A stretch of 64,000 nucleotides of DNA from CAYOLL01 sp964404765 [NCBI: uncultured Gemmatimonadota bacterium] (GTDB lineage Bacteria > 4572-55). The stretch spans positions 3,822 through 67,821 of the forward strand of contig CAYOLL010000008.1 in the NCBI GenBank assembly GCA_964404765.1, read 5' to 3'. Position 1 is the stretch's first letter, and the number at the start of each line of letters is the position of its first letter. This document shows, piece after piece, positions 1-8,885 of this stretch. Made by a program: the position numbers and the translations under genes. The notes under the pieces were generated by a model that saw only the letters and a list, made by a program, of their open reading frames with translations, ran no database searches and was not told the DNA's origin.

Positions 1-331
1 ATCGGGTAACGGCAAAAGGTTTACCTTTTTTACCGGTCATCATCCCGCCGACGCCGGCAATGCAATGTCGCAAATAAAGCGGCCAAACATCTTCTTCGGT
101 GCGAACCTGCTCCATCGACAACGGGGAAACAAACCGGGCCGAAATTTCCTGAATGGCTTTCCGTGGAAAATTGCCCCGTGCGGCGGTAGCAATTACCTTG
201 TTTTCCTGCACATATTTAATCATGACCACAATGTCGCGTCGAATAGGCATATTTTCAGCAATTCCGGCAAATTCCGGCGTAGCCAAAAAGCGCTGTATCA
301 ACACATCTTGAACTTGGGCTTTAGTCGGCAT
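1..331 (-). CDS. hypothetical protein, 3' end beyond window
   Basis: The open frame starts at an ATG (complement of 329-331) preceded by an AGGAGAA ribosome-binding site and runs off the left edge after about 110 codons. The visible part begins MPTKAQVQDVLIQRF and continues as an alpha-helical region with no signal peptide or membrane segment. A Trp-centred stretch (VWPLYLRHCIAGVGG) near residues 85-99 is followed by a basic GKKGKPF segment. This loosely recalls N-terminal regions of pRiA4b ORF-3-like proteins, but that is only a resemblance. It lies 15 bp downstream of the TPR lipoprotein gene on the same strand and is probably co-transcribed with it. Function not recognised. Confidence 0.55.
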   Translation of the reverse strand, partial: MPTKAQVQDVLIQRFLATPEFAGIAENMPIRRDIVVMIKYVQENKVIATAARGNFPRKAIQEISARFVSPLSMEQVRTEEDVWPLYLRHCIAGVGGMMTGKKGKPFAVTR

Positions 332-346
332 AATTTCTCCTGCATA

Positions 347-1153
347 CTAGCGTAGTAGATTCGCCAGCCGATAGCGGGCGTCGGCATTTTTGGGATTGAG
401 TTCCAATGTTTTTTGGTAATGCTTTTTGGCGATGTCGTATTCTTTGTAAGCATCGGAAGCCAGCAGGTTCGCCAGTTGATAGTGGGCCAATTCGTATGTT
501 GGTTGCAGCTCGATGGCTGCCTCATAGTGCTTGCGGGCCTCGCCGGATTTGTGAAAATAGCCCACCAGTAAATTGGCGAAATAATAGTGGGCATCGGCAA
601 AATTCGGGTTGAGTTTCATGGCTGTTTCAAAGTGATCCTGAGCCTCATCCGGTTCTTTGTAGCGCTCCGATAATAGCACGGCCAGATGATAATGGGCCAT
701 TGCATGACGGTTGTCAATTTCCAGCGCCTGACGATAGTGTGTCTCGGCATCGGCGTGTTCGCCATAACCCGTGCTCAGTAAAAAACCCCAATTAAATTGA
801 GCATCGGCAAACTTAGGCCGTATTTCCAGCGCTTTCTGAAAGTTTTTTTCGGCGTTAGCATAGTCCTTGAAATGATCCCGCAAGACTACGCCCAAATTGT
901 TGTAGGCATCGGCATGATTCGGTTTGTATTTGATCGCCAGACGAAAGTGCTTCCGTGCGCCGGCATAATCACGATACTTATCGCGTAGCAGCAAGCCGAG
1001 CTGATTATGCGCCTCAGAATGGTCGGGTTTTTGGGCCAGAACTTTGAGATAGTGATCACGGGCGGCATTTTCTTCCGGGTCATGGTAGCGCAGACGGCAG
1101 CCGCCGATGAGAAAAGATATGAGAATAATGGATAGGATGGCTTTGGTTGGCAT
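347..1153 (-). CDS. TPR-repeat lipoprotein
   Basis: A 268-residue protein with a short hydrophobic leader and a lipobox ending in Cys19 (IGGC), so it is probably lipidated and anchored to the inner or outer membrane. The mature part is an array of about six to seven tetratricopeptide repeats of the long form (A-x-x-NLG/YxLA...AIxxxPxxADA), spaced roughly every 36-38 residues. TPR arrays act as protein-binding scaffolds. Nothing catalytic is visible and the partner is unknown. It sits between the prolyl oligopeptidase gene upstream (about 48 bp gap) and a partial hypothetical gene downstream, all on the minus strand, so an operon is plausible. The family call is strong; the role is open. Confidence 0.85.
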   Translation of the reverse strand: MPTKAILSIILISFLIGGCRLRYHDPEENAARDHYLKVLAQKPDHSEAHNQLGLLLRDKYRDYAGARKHFRLAIKYKPNHADAYNNLGVVLRDHFKDYANAEKNFQKALEIRPKFADAQFNWGFLLSTGYGEHADAETHYRQALEIDNRHAMAHYHLAVLLSERYKEPDEAQDHFETAMKLNPNFADAHYYFANLLVGYFHKSGEARKHYEAAIELQPTYELAHYQLANLLASDAYKEYDIAKKHYQKTLELNPKNADARYRLANLLR

Positions 1154-1201
1154 AATTGCCCGAATTCTTTGCTTTTCTTAGCGAGCATCAAGAGTTTTAC
1201 A

Positions 1202-3304
1202 TTAATTTGTCGTTATCCCCAATTGATTCATCATAAACGCCCAGGCATCCGCGGCCTGCTCGATTTGCACGGAAATGGTCGTGCCGCCGTGATGGCCGGA
1301 GTCGGTTTGCTCGCGCAGTAAAATCGGTTGGCCGTTGGGGTTGGCGGCTTGCATTCGGGCGACCATCTTGCGGGCGTGCAGCGGGTTGGTGCGGGCGTCG
1401 CGGGCACTGCCGGTAATCAGCATGGTCGGATAGTTGACGCCCTCTTTGACATTGTGATAGGGAGAATATTTGTAGATGTATTTGAACTGCTCCGGATCAT
1501 CGGCGCTGCCGTACTCTTCCGCCCACACTTTGGCAAATTCAAATTGATGATAGCGCAGCATGTCCAGCAACGGCACGGCACAGTCTACCGCCTTGAACAA
1601 GTCCGGGCGCTGCACCGCCACTGCGCCGACCAGCAAGCCGCCGTTGCTGCCGCCGCCAATGGCCAATTTTTGCGGGTTGGTATAGTTGTTGGCAATCAGC
1701 CATTCGCCGGCAGCGATAAAATCGTCAAACACATTTTGTTTTTTCTCAAACATACCGGCTTTGTGCCAGGCCTGCCCGTACTCGCCGCCGCCGCGCAGAT
1801 TGGCAATGGCAATCATCCCGCCTGCTTCCAGCCATACCAAGTAACTATTGGAAAAGTAAGGTGTCAGCGAAATGTTAAAGCCGCCATAACCATATAGATA
1901 AACCGGATTTTTGCCATCCTTTTTTAAGCCCTTGCGATGCACCAGAAACATGGACACCGGCGTGCCGTCTTCGGACGGATACCAAACTTGTTCGACCTCG
2001 ATGTTGCTGACATCAATTTTTAGCGGAAAAGCCTTGTAGACGTTCAGTTTGTTCGCAGTAAAATCATATTTGAAGGTTGTTGGCGGATAAGCAAAAGAGG
2101 TAAAAGAGACCCACACATCGTCCCGCGACCAATAGCCGCTGACCCCGCCGCTGCCGATAGTCGGCATGGCCAGATCACGCACGTATTGACCGTTCAAGTC
2201 GTAAATCCGAACAACAGTATGGGCATTGTGCTCATAAGTGGCATAAAGATGTCCGGCCACCGGCGCAATGGAGGATAACTTGTCTTTTTCGTGTTGCGGG
2301 ATCAGCACGCGCCAGTTTTCGCGCTGCGGCTTAGCGGCATCGGCAATGTAGACCTGATATAACGGCGCATTGGAGTCCGTTACGATCAGGATTTTGTCGC
2401 CGACAAATTCAACATTATATTCGGCATCTAAGCCAGTTGCCAGCGGTATCAACGAATCGGCGCTGCCCGTTTTGCGGAAGTAAATTTCGCTGGCATAAAA
2501 CAGGCTGCGCACAAAAACTTCATACCGCCCGTCTTCGGAAACAGCCGCCCCGTGCCAATATTCCTTGACCTTTTCGTGACCAAAAACCTTGCGATCCATT
2601 TCGGCGGACGTGCCCAGTTTATGAAAATAAACCGAATGCCAGTAGTCTTCTTCGCCGTCCGGAACCGTGCCCTTTAGCGGCTTGGCCGAATAATAAAAAC
2701 CCGAATTATCCGGCAGCCAGGCGTTGACGCCCTGCTTCCAACCGGCCAGACTATCCGGTAAAATTCGACCGGTTGCGGTTTCCATGATGCGGTAAACCGG
2801 ATTTTCATCGCCACCAATGGCTTTGCCAAAGGCCAGATATTGGCCGTCACGCGACGGCTCGATGCCGGCAATGGTTTCGTTAGCCGGCCATTCATTGGGA
2901 TTGAGAACGATGCGCGGTTCAGCATTTTCGTGCTCTCTTGTCACAAAAACCCACTTCTCGTCTGTTTTTTTCTTAGCCCAATAAAAAATGCGGTCCCCTT
3001 TCAACACTCGCTTTGGCACGGTCTCATCGTCATAGCGCCAAAGCTCGTTAAATCGCGCGATCAGATGCTTGCGCTGCGGCAGGGAATCAATCTGTAACCG
3101 CGTCAGCTTCACTTGCGCATCGACCCAGGCTTGCACTTTTGGATCGTCCGCATTTTCCAGCCATTGATAATGATCGGTCACCTCCGTGCCATGATAGTTA
3201 TGCGCGGTCGGGATTTTGGGCGTTTCGGGATAGGTCATCGGTTCTCCGCTCGTGTTTGTGGCCAAGATGATTGTTAAGGTAAAAATAAAATGTGCGGGCT
3301 TCAT
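1202..3304 (-). CDS. prolyl oligopeptidase (S9A serine peptidase)
   Basis: A 700-residue S9A peptidase that cleaves short peptides after proline. The N-terminus is a signal peptide (about 20 residues), so export to the periplasm is expected. An internal ATG at residue 23 would give a cytosolic form. Residues about 30-420 are the seven-bladed beta-propeller that gates the active site, starting with the typical YHGTEVTDHYQWLEN. The alpha/beta-hydrolase domain follows. The nucleophile is Ser553 in GGGSNGG, with Asp636 (GSARDARTNP) and His671 (SGHHGG) completing the triad in the expected order. Length matches the family (about 690-720). The start has AAGGAGCG six bases upstream. It is the first gene of a minus-strand group with the TPR lipoprotein. 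Confidence 0.95.
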   Translation of the reverse strand: MKPAHFIFTLTIILATNTSGEPMTYPETPKIPTAHNYHGTEVTDHYQWLENADDPKVQAWVDAQVKLTRLQIDSLPQRKHLIARFNELWRYDDETVPKRVLKGDRIFYWAKKKTDEKWVFVTREHENAEPRIVLNPNEWPANETIAGIEPSRDGQYLAFGKAIGGDENPVYRIMETATGRILPDSLAGWKQGVNAWLPDNSGFYYSAKPLKGTVPDGEEDYWHSVYFHKLGTSAEMDRKVFGHEKVKEYWHGAAVSEDGRYEVFVRSLFYASEIYFRKTGSADSLIPLATGLDAEYNVEFVGDKILIVTDSNAPLYQVYIADAAKPQRENWRVLIPQHEKDKLSSIAPVAGHLYATYEHNAHTVVRIYDLNGQYVRDLAMPTIGSGGVSGYWSRDDVWVSFTSFAYPPTTFKYDFTANKLNVYKAFPLKIDVSNIEVEQVWYPSEDGTPVSMFLVHRKGLKKDGKNPVYLYGYGGFNISLTPYFSNSYLVWLEAGGMIAIANLRGGGEYGQAWHKAGMFEKKQNVFDDFIAAGEWLIANNYTNPQKLAIGGGSNGGLLVGAVAVQRPDLFKAVDCAVPLLDMLRYHQFEFAKVWAEEYGSADDPEQFKYIYKYSPYHNVKEGVNYPTMLITGSARDARTNPLHARKMVARMQAANPNGQPILLREQTDSGHHGGTTISVQIEQAADAWAFMMNQLGITTN

Positions 3305-3626
3305 TCAAGCGCTCCTTTCAGGCTGGTACAAAATCAGTATAGACTTTCAAACGACAATTGTCAAATGGAAAAAACGTGAGGCTTCAAACGGACGGTATGA
3401 TCAATTTTTTTGCTGTGCTGATGTTGAAACAATTGACATTCGCGTGTTTGGCATACATTTTTTATAGTGATCCATCGTCGTTTACCCATTTACGCCATGA
3501 GCAGTCATTATTAAGCATGATAGGCTCATGGAACAAGTTTGTGGAAATCCAACCTTGCGAAGGCTTCAGTGCACAAAGCATGCCGATTTCAAATGAAGCC
3601 TTCGCAAGGTTTCACCATTTTATCCC
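3305..3626. other. intergenic region, AT-rich, with dispersed palindrome
   Basis: A divergent intergenic stretch between the prolyl oligopeptidase and lipoate ligase-like genes. The left part (3320-3520) is AT-rich and carries a weak promoter-like pair (TTGACA at 3433, TACATT at 3454, spacer only 15). The right part is filled by copy 1 of the CCTTGCGAAGGCTTC palindrome family. No credible small gene seen. Confidence 0.6.
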
Positions 3627-3632
3627 ATGAAC
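3523..3632. repeat. dispersed palindromic repeat, family 1 copy 1
   Basis: About 110 bp with inverted inner arms CCTTGCGAAGGCTTCA / TGAAGCCTTCGCAAGG and imperfect outer arms GGCTCATGGAACA / ATCCCATGAACC. Near-identical copies occur at 9765-9876 and, inverted, at 15844-15954. A variant is at 29356-29462 and a decayed half at 33084-33112. The right end of this copy contains the ATG at 3627, where the next open frame begins. Confidence 0.9.
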
Positions 3633-4268
3633 CGCATGATATCTACCCATGTTTTAACCGAATATAATCTGCCGGATGCCGATCTGTTAGCCGACAAAGA
3701 TACCGCCTATCGCTTTTTAGTCTGGCAGCCGGATCACGTTTGCATCGTGATCGGACGAAGCAATCGCCCGGAGACAAGCCTGTATTTAGCCAATGTAACG
3801 ACAGACGGCGTGCCGGTCTATCAGCGCCGAACCGGCGGCCAAAGCGTCGTTTTGACCCCGGAAATGCTGATTGTGTCGCTGATGCAAAATGGCCCGACGG
3901 TTATGGAAGCCAAAAGATATTTCAAGGCCTATAACGGCAGAGTCATCGCCGGTTTGGCCGAGCTCGGTGTGCGTGAAGTGGAACAAAAAGGCATTTCCGA
4001 CATTACCATTGCCGGTCGAAAAATTGCCGGAACCGCCCTTTATCGGCATCCGCACCAGATTTTTTATCATGCCGTTTTGAATGTGGCCGGCGCGACCGAT
4101 TTAATGGAACGCTACTTAGTTTTCCCGGAACGTGTGCCGGATTATCGGGCCGGACGCGGTCATCGCACATTTGTAACTTCTTTGTACGAACAAGGCTACC
4201 GCCTGCATTTTAGTGAATTAAAGGCGGCTATCGTAAAAAATTTGATCCCTTCACCCAAAATTGAATAA
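3627..4268 (+). CDS. lipoate-protein ligase A family protein
   Basis: A 213-residue protein of the BPL/LplA/LipB fold. RRTGGQSVV at residues 67-75 corresponds to the RRxSGGG nucleotide/lipoate-binding loop of LplA. DITIAGRKIAGTA (about 125-137) holds the conserved lysine (Lys132) that contacts the acyl-adenylate. Such enzymes attach lipoate or octanoate to E2 and GcvH lipoyl domains, via an acyl-AMP in true ligases. It lacks the C-terminal accessory domain of E. coli LplA, so an octanoyltransferase or amidotransferase role (LipM/LipL-like) is possible. The ATG at 3627 lies in the end of a dispersed repeat; the ATG at 3636 (three codons later) could be the real start. Twelve bases separate it from the next gene. 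Confidence 0.85.
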   Translation: MNRMISTHVLTEYNLPDADLLADKDTAYRFLVWQPDHVCIVIGRSNRPETSLYLANVTTDGVPVYQRRTGGQSVVLTPEMLIVSLMQNGPTVMEAKRYFKAYNGRVIAGLAELGVREVEQKGISDITIAGRKIAGTALYRHPHQIFYHAVLNVAGATDLMERYLVFPERVPDYRAGRGHRTFVTSLYEQGYRLHFSELKAAIVKNLIPSPKIE

Positions 4269-4280
4269 TCCGGAGGCCTT

Positions 4281-5189
4281 ATGCCGAAATTTAAGTATCG
4301 AATTGTTGAGGAACTCTACAAAAAAGATGTTTTTATTGCCGACGAAGTGCTTCAAACCATTATTGATCTGGGTGCGGCAGTCGTCCCGGATTTGGAATTG
4401 GTCTTGACCGATGCAAGGGATAACTATGAAAAGTATAAAGAGTTGCCTGGTTACGACACGTTTTTTGTCCAGCACGTTTTGTTTTTATTGGGCGAGATTG
4501 GCGATAGCCGGGCGCTGCCGGCTGTTTTAAACTTTCTGAGCGAGCCTGAAAAATTTCTGAATACCTGGTTGGGAGATGCCATCACCGAAGATGTGTGGAC
4601 CATCTTCGTCAAACTCGGTAAAGATTGCCCAAACCTTTTAGCCGACTGCGCCCAAAATCAACAGGTTTATGTATACGTCCGAACAGCAGCCACACAGGCG
4701 CTGTGCCAGATCGTCGCTCATTTTCCTGATCGTCGGGCGACGGTTATGGGTCTATTTGCCGGGCTGTTTAAATTCTATAGGCAGCAATTTTTTACCGGCG
4801 ACCGGAGCGCGAACACGCCGGTGCTGTTGGGCCTTACAATCGGCGACCTGAACAGAATCGGCGGACAAGAGCTGAAAGAACCGATTGCCGATCTATTCCG
4901 CCTCAATTTGGTTGACGAAAGCATCATCTCGCAAAAAATGGTGACTTTTGCTAAAGTCGAACGAATGCCGCTCAAATCCATGTTAGAACGCTATGCCGGT
5001 TGGCGGAAATACGCCCATTTTGCCAAACAATCGCCCTACAATCCGAATCCGGCGAATCCCAAAAAAGCCATCTTAGCCAAGCATCCCTGGCCAAAACCGC
5101 AAAAAGCCGAGCCTAAAATTTCCCGTAATGATCTGTGCACCTGCGGCAGCGGCAAAAAATATAAAAAATGCTGCGGCAAAAACGACTAA
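4281..5189 (+). CDS. SEC-C motif protein with helical repeat body
   Basis: A 302-residue protein beginning MPKFKYRIVEEL with a strong CCGGAGG site six bases upstream. The body is helical and resembles HEAT/PBS-type repeats (segments such as LGEIGDSRALPAVLNFL). The C-terminus is a SEC-C zinc motif with Cys286, Cys288, Cys297 and Cys298 (CTCGSGKKYKKCC). SEC-C motifs occur at the tail of SecA and in many small uncharacterised proteins, where they bind zinc and protein or ribosome partners. It follows the lipoate ligase-like gene by 12 bp and precedes the BrkB fusion by 28 bp, so the three probably form one operon. A functional link to lipoylation is not evident. DUF1186-like relatives are a possible assignment, not verified. 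Confidence 0.8.
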   Translation: MPKFKYRIVEELYKKDVFIADEVLQTIIDLGAAVVPDLELVLTDARDNYEKYKELPGYDTFFVQHVLFLLGEIGDSRALPAVLNFLSEPEKFLNTWLGDAITEDVWTIFVKLGKDCPNLLADCAQNQQVYVYVRTAATQALCQIVAHFPDRRATVMGLFAGLFKFYRQQFFTGDRSANTPVLLGLTIGDLNRIGGQELKEPIADLFRLNLVDESIISQKMVTFAKVERMPLKSMLERYAGWRKYAHFAKQSPYNPNPANPKKAILAKHPWPKPQKAEPKISRNDLCTCGSGKKYKKCCGKND

Positions 5190-5217
5190 CGCTCACCTTG
5201 CCACGCAGACCCTACCT

Positions 5218-6549
5218 ATGCGAGCAGAAACCAGACATCATCTCAAAACCGAGTTGGAAAGCTTTGTCCATAAAGTGTACATTGCCTATTCCCTTTATGC
5301 AAAAAATGAGCTGCAAAATCATGCCGGAGCGGTGGCCTATTTTTTTCTGCTTTCCATGATTCCGGTGGTTGTTATTTTTGTGCTGATTTTCGATTCATAT
5401 CTGGAGGCTTATCCGGTTTTTTCCGAGCAATTTTTTACGCTGCTGGCCAGTTTTAATAGCCAGTTGAATCGCAGTCTTCTGGAAAAAATCGGCATTGTCA
5501 ACCTGTCCGGCGGGGCAATAGGCGTTATCGGTATCCTCAATCTGCTCTGGATTTCACGGTTGATTATGCGGGCCGTGCAGCGGGCCTTCAGCATCATTTT
5601 CCCCAGTGGCCGGTCGCGTCATCCCTTGCTTGATCTTACGCTGTCCCTGATTATTGTTCCCTTCCTTTTCAGCTTAGTCGCTCTGGCGGTCACGACCCAG
5701 TTGGTACTGAGCTTCCTGGTCGGCATTATTGCCGGCGACTCGACCTATCGCCAATTTCTGGTGTGGATTGTGACCACGCTCAGTCAGCTCCTGCCTTTTC
5801 TCATCGCGTTTATGATTGTTTATCTAAGCTATCGCTATTTGCCGTTGGAGCGTCCGTCAACCAACGCGGCTTTGCAGGGTAGTATTCTGTGCATTACCGC
5901 CATGTTTATTTTAAAAAGCTTGTTTGCCCGCATTTTCAGTGCAGCGGCGCTGAATCTTTTTTATGGCTTTATCGGCAGCTTGATTCTGGCCTTGATTTGG
6001 GTTTACTTTGTATTTACCCTCTTTTTTATGTTTGCCGAGTATACTTATGTCGCCGGGAAATTGGATGTCCTGGTTCTGGATAAAATGTTCTTGCAAAATC
6101 AGGTCGGCGCAGCGGCGCCCGGGCGGGTCGAAGCCTATTTATTTAAAAGTCCGGCGCGGATTCTGGAAAAGTACGCCCGGCCTTATCATTCAGGCGAAAG
6201 CATTTTTCAGGAAGGCGATAGCTTGCAGGAAATTTTCTTTGTGTACAAAGGACAGGTGGGAGTCTACAAGTCAATTAATAACAAGCCAAAACGACTCTCG
6301 ACAATTAAAACCGGCGAAGTCTTTGGCGAAATGGCCTACCTGTTAGGCGAAAAACGCACCGCAACCATGATCGCCGACGACGAAGCCGTTCTGTTTGTCT
6401 TCCCGCCAAATATTTTTGAAGAACTGCTTAAAGTCAACCACATTCTATCCCGCCGCACTATTACCGTATTATGCAACCGGCTTCATCAGATGAACCCGAA
6501 ATCCGGCGCTGTCAGCGTCGTGGCTGACGATCTGATTGGGTTGAGTTGA
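5218..6549 (+). CDS. YihY/BrkB family membrane protein fused to cNMP-binding domain
   Basis: A frame is open from 5128, but that start overlaps the SEC-C gene. The ATG at 5218 (MRAETRHHLKTELE), 28 bp after the preceding stop, gives 443 residues with a normal BrkB N-terminus. Residues about 40-290 carry six or so hydrophobic segments in the YihY/BrkB pattern (NHAGAVAYFFLLSMIPVVVI at the first helix). After a linker, residues about 320-435 form a CAP-ED cyclic-nucleotide-binding domain (SGESIFQEGD, then GEVFGEMAYLLGEKRTATMIA). The phosphate-binding cassette has FGEMAYLLGEKRTAT. The fusion suggests an inner-membrane protein gated by cAMP or cGMP, consistent with three nucleotide cyclase proteins nearby. 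The transported or organised substrate is unknown. Confidence 0.88.
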   Translation: MRAETRHHLKTELESFVHKVYIAYSLYAKNELQNHAGAVAYFFLLSMIPVVVIFVLIFDSYLEAYPVFSEQFFTLLASFNSQLNRSLLEKIGIVNLSGGAIGVIGILNLLWISRLIMRAVQRAFSIIFPSGRSRHPLLDLTLSLIIVPFLFSLVALAVTTQLVLSFLVGIIAGDSTYRQFLVWIVTTLSQLLPFLIAFMIVYLSYRYLPLERPSTNAALQGSILCITAMFILKSLFARIFSAAALNLFYGFIGSLILALIWVYFVFTLFFMFAEYTYVAGKLDVLVLDKMFLQNQVGAAAPGRVEAYLFKSPARILEKYARPYHSGESIFQEGDSLQEIFFVYKGQVGVYKSINNKPKRLSTIKTGEVFGEMAYLLGEKRTATMIADDEAVLFVFPPNIFEELLKVNHILSRRTITVLCNRLHQMNPKSGAVSVVADDLIGLS

Positions 6550-6576
6550 ACGGCTATTCACTACTACTTGATGGCC

Positions 6577-6658
6577 TAAATTCGTGTGAACTTAGACCTA
6601 ATAGGTTTTCAAAACCTATTAGGTCTGGTCTGCGCGAAAAAGTTCACACGAATTTAAG
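6577..6658. repeat. large hairpin between convergent genes
   Basis: A nested inverted repeat. Inner arms AGACCTAATAGGTTTT / AAAACCTATTAGGTCT (6594-6626) are perfect 16-mers around one C. Outer arms AAATTCGTGTGAACT / AGTTCACACGAATTT are perfect 15-mers. It sits between the BrkB fusion (plus) and oleB (minus), where a bidirectional terminator would be expected. There is no U-tract on either strand, so it may equally be a mobile palindrome. Confidence 0.75.
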
Positions 6659-6691
6659 CCGCGTAGCACTACATAACATAGGGCGGTAAAC

Positions 6692-6752
6692 TACAATTGC
6701 AGCGCGAATCGCCTTATTTGCGCGGGGGGGTGCGATTTAGGCAAATCGCACT
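6692..6752. repeat. dispersed repeat, family 2 copy 1
   Basis: CAATTGCAGCGCGAATCGCC followed by TTATTTGCGCGGGGGGGTGC and GATTTAGGCAAATCGCA. The same sequence, inverted and with few changes, occurs at 14322-14374. Both copies are intergenic. The right end contains a small palindrome TGCGATT...AATCGCA. Confidence 0.8.
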
Positions 6753-6789
6753 ACATTTTCGCGCACAACGTAAATCTTTGGGGAGAATT

Positions 6790-7713
6790 TTATACGTCCA
6801 ACTGTTTCAGAAATTCCCACATCAACGGCACAATGCGTTCGAGCGCGTCTTCGACCACGTAGTGGCCGGCATTGGGCAGGATGTGAACGTCGGCTTGCGG
6901 AAAGTACTCGCGCCAGCGCGGCACAAAGTCGGCGGTGGTGAAGCAGAAGTCGTCGTCGCCCCACAGGATAAGCATGGGGCGCTGCCGGAACTGAGCCAGG
7001 CCGGCTTCAATCTGCACCAATGCTGGGCGGGATGGATGGCGCGGTTCCAGCGGAATATCGCGGATAAAGCGGTAGATGGCAATGCGGTTGCGCCAATTGT
7101 TGTAAGGCAGTAAATAACCGGCTTTGACGGCATCTGTAAAACGATGACGCTGCGAGGTGGCAAACCAAAAAGCCGCCCGGACAAAGCCGTTTAAGCGGCG
7201 CACTAAATACTCGCCCAGAATGGGAATGCGGCAGACGGCTATTCTTTTCGGCAGGCGGTCGACAAAAAAAGCGGCGGTGTTGAAGACCACGAAACCGGCC
7301 ACATTTTCCGGATGGCGCACGGCGTAACCCATGCCGATTGCGCCGCCCCAATCGTGCAGCAGCAGAACAATGCGCTGCAATCCCAAATGCGCGATCAAAG
7401 TCTCCAGATTTTGAATATGCTGGGTCAGGGTGTAGGCATATTTGCGCGGTTTGTCGGACAGGCCGCAGCCGATATGATCCGGCACAATCACCCGGTATTT
7501 TTCACGAAACTCGATGATCAAATTGCGATAATAAAACGACCAGGTGGGATTGCCGTGCAGCATTATCAGCACCGGCGCGTCGCGCGGCCCCTCATCCAGG
7601 TAATGATAACGCTGACCGTTTAAATCATGCCAATGGGATTCAAAGGGGTAGAGGGCGTTAAAAGCGGCATCGGAGGCAGCCGCTTTTTTGTCGCGGATTT
7701 TAGCTTTGGCCAT
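6790..7713 (-). CDS. oleB: alpha/beta hydrolase, OleB-type beta-lactone decarboxylase
   Basis: A 307-residue alpha/beta hydrolase of the haloalkane dehalogenase-like group. YPFESHWHDLNG (residues 22-33) and HGNPTWSFYYR (53-63) are hallmarks of OleB. The nucleophile is Asp121 in HDWGG and the catalytic His is in NAGHYVVED near the C-terminus. In the known Ole pathway OleB decarboxylates a beta-lactone to give a cis-olefin in long-chain hydrocarbon synthesis. Its start codon overlaps the oleA stop by one base (TAATG), implying translational coupling with the thiolase. A plain haloalkane dehalogenase is less likely given the neighbour. No oleC or oleD follows: the next gene downstream is convergent. 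Confidence 0.85.
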   Translation of the reverse strand: MAKAKIRDKKAAASDAAFNALYPFESHWHDLNGQRYHYLDEGPRDAPVLIMLHGNPTWSFYYRNLIIEFREKYRVIVPDHIGCGLSDKPRKYAYTLTQHIQNLETLIAHLGLQRIVLLLHDWGGAIGMGYAVRHPENVAGFVVFNTAAFFVDRLPKRIAVCRIPILGEYLVRRLNGFVRAAFWFATSQRHRFTDAVKAGYLLPYNNWRNRIAIYRFIRDIPLEPRHPSRPALVQIEAGLAQFRQRPMLILWGDDDFCFTTADFVPRWREYFPQADVHILPNAGHYVVEDALERIVPLMWEFLKQLDV

Positions 7714-8729
7714 TACCAGGTTACACTCATCATGCTGCAGTTTAAACCACTGCCAATGGCCAGCAGCCCGACATGGTCACCGCTCTTGAGCCGGCCGGCT
7801 TCGTCGGCCATAGCCAGAGTAATCGGTAAAGCGGCCGGCCCGATATTGCCCAATGTATGCAAGTTAAGATGCTGCTTGGCCAGGGTCAGGCCCAGCGTAT
7901 CGCATAGGGCGGTTATATGACGCATACTGACCTGATGCGGCGCATAGAGATTGATAGCGGCGTCACGCCAGTTTTTCAGGCGTTCACCGGCCAGGCGCCA
8001 GGTACGTTGGGCCAGCTCCACCCCGGCGGCCAGCAAAGCGCTGGCATCGGTAATCATCATATCCGGCTGGCCAAGACACAAGCGGCTGTGCTGCGTCGCC
8101 GCCAGACTGACGGTGCCGTTAATGACATGGCCGCTTTTGCTGTTCCGTTGATGGGTCAAGAGCATGGCTACCGCGCCGGAGCCAAGGGTCAGCGTAGCGA
8201 AATGGTCGCGGAATGTTTTGAGATCACAGGTTGGCGCCTGCAAGCGCTTAATGGTCTGCTCGATGGCATAACGCGAACCTTCGCCGTCAACCAATAAGCC
8301 GTATTTGATCTGGCCGGCCTCCAACATCAGCCGGATGGTTTCCATGCCGTTCAAAAAGCCGAGGCAGGCGTTGCCGATGTCAAAGTTCAGACAGTGGGGG
8401 GAAAGCTGAAGATTCCCATGGACCAAGCTGGCTACCGAAGGTTCGAGATAGTCTTTGCAGACAGACGTGTTGATCACGCAGCCAATTTCCATCGGATCAA
8501 TTCCCGACATCTCGATTACTTTACGTCCGGCGATAGTGGCCACATCGCTGGGTTGAATGCCGGGATCCCAAAATCGCCGTTCCTGGATGCCGGTTAATTG
8601 GGCCAGATTTCCGAGCGGCATCCCCAGACGGGCCAACGTGTCGGCAAACTGCTCTTCGAGCCAACTGGATGAAATTCGGTGAGGCGGCAGTTCGTAAGCA
8701 ATTGCTTCAACGGTTACCTCGGTAGGCAT
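7713..8729 (-). CDS. oleA: 3-oxoacyl-ACP synthase III family protein, OleA-type
   Basis: A thiolase-fold condensing enzyme of 338 residues from the ATG at 8729, preceded by AAGGAGC. An upstream in-frame codon at 8786 lacks a ribosome-binding site and would add a 19-residue non-conserved tail. The active-site Cys lies in NACLGFLNG (about Cys122), with the His in APHQVS and the Asn in GNIGPAALP completing the Cys-His-Asn triad of FabH/OleA enzymes. OleA performs head-to-head Claisen condensation of two fatty acyl-CoAs to a beta-ketoacid. The Ole assignment rests on overall similarity (PTEVTVEAIAYELPPHR start) and on the coupled oleB. A generic KAS III is the alternative. Confidence 0.85.
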   Translation of the reverse strand: MPTEVTVEAIAYELPPHRISSSWLEEQFADTLARLGMPLGNLAQLTGIQERRFWDPGIQPSDVATIAGRKVIEMSGIDPMEIGCVINTSVCKDYLEPSVASLVHGNLQLSPHCLNFDIGNACLGFLNGMETIRLMLEAGQIKYGLLVDGEGSRYAIEQTIKRLQAPTCDLKTFRDHFATLTLGSGAVAMLLTHQRNSKSGHVINGTVSLAATQHSRLCLGQPDMMITDASALLAAGVELAQRTWRLAGERLKNWRDAAINLYAPHQVSMRHITALCDTLGLTLAKQHLNLHTLGNIGPAALPITLAMADEAGRLKSGDHVGLLAIGSGLNCSMMSVTW

Positions 8730-8885
8730 GACGACGCTCCTTAGGCGGCAGAAATACAAATTCAGATGACGGTTACGCAACGACATACACTATAACGCAT
8801 TGCGCTTGTATCCGCAATGTGAAAATAAACGCTCCTTCAAAATCGCCTACCAACAAAGCCTTGTCTTAGCCGCATGCACTCCCTG

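Noticed and set aside
6577-6658. Calling this hairpin a rho-independent terminator
   Set aside because: No U-tract follows the stem on either strand.
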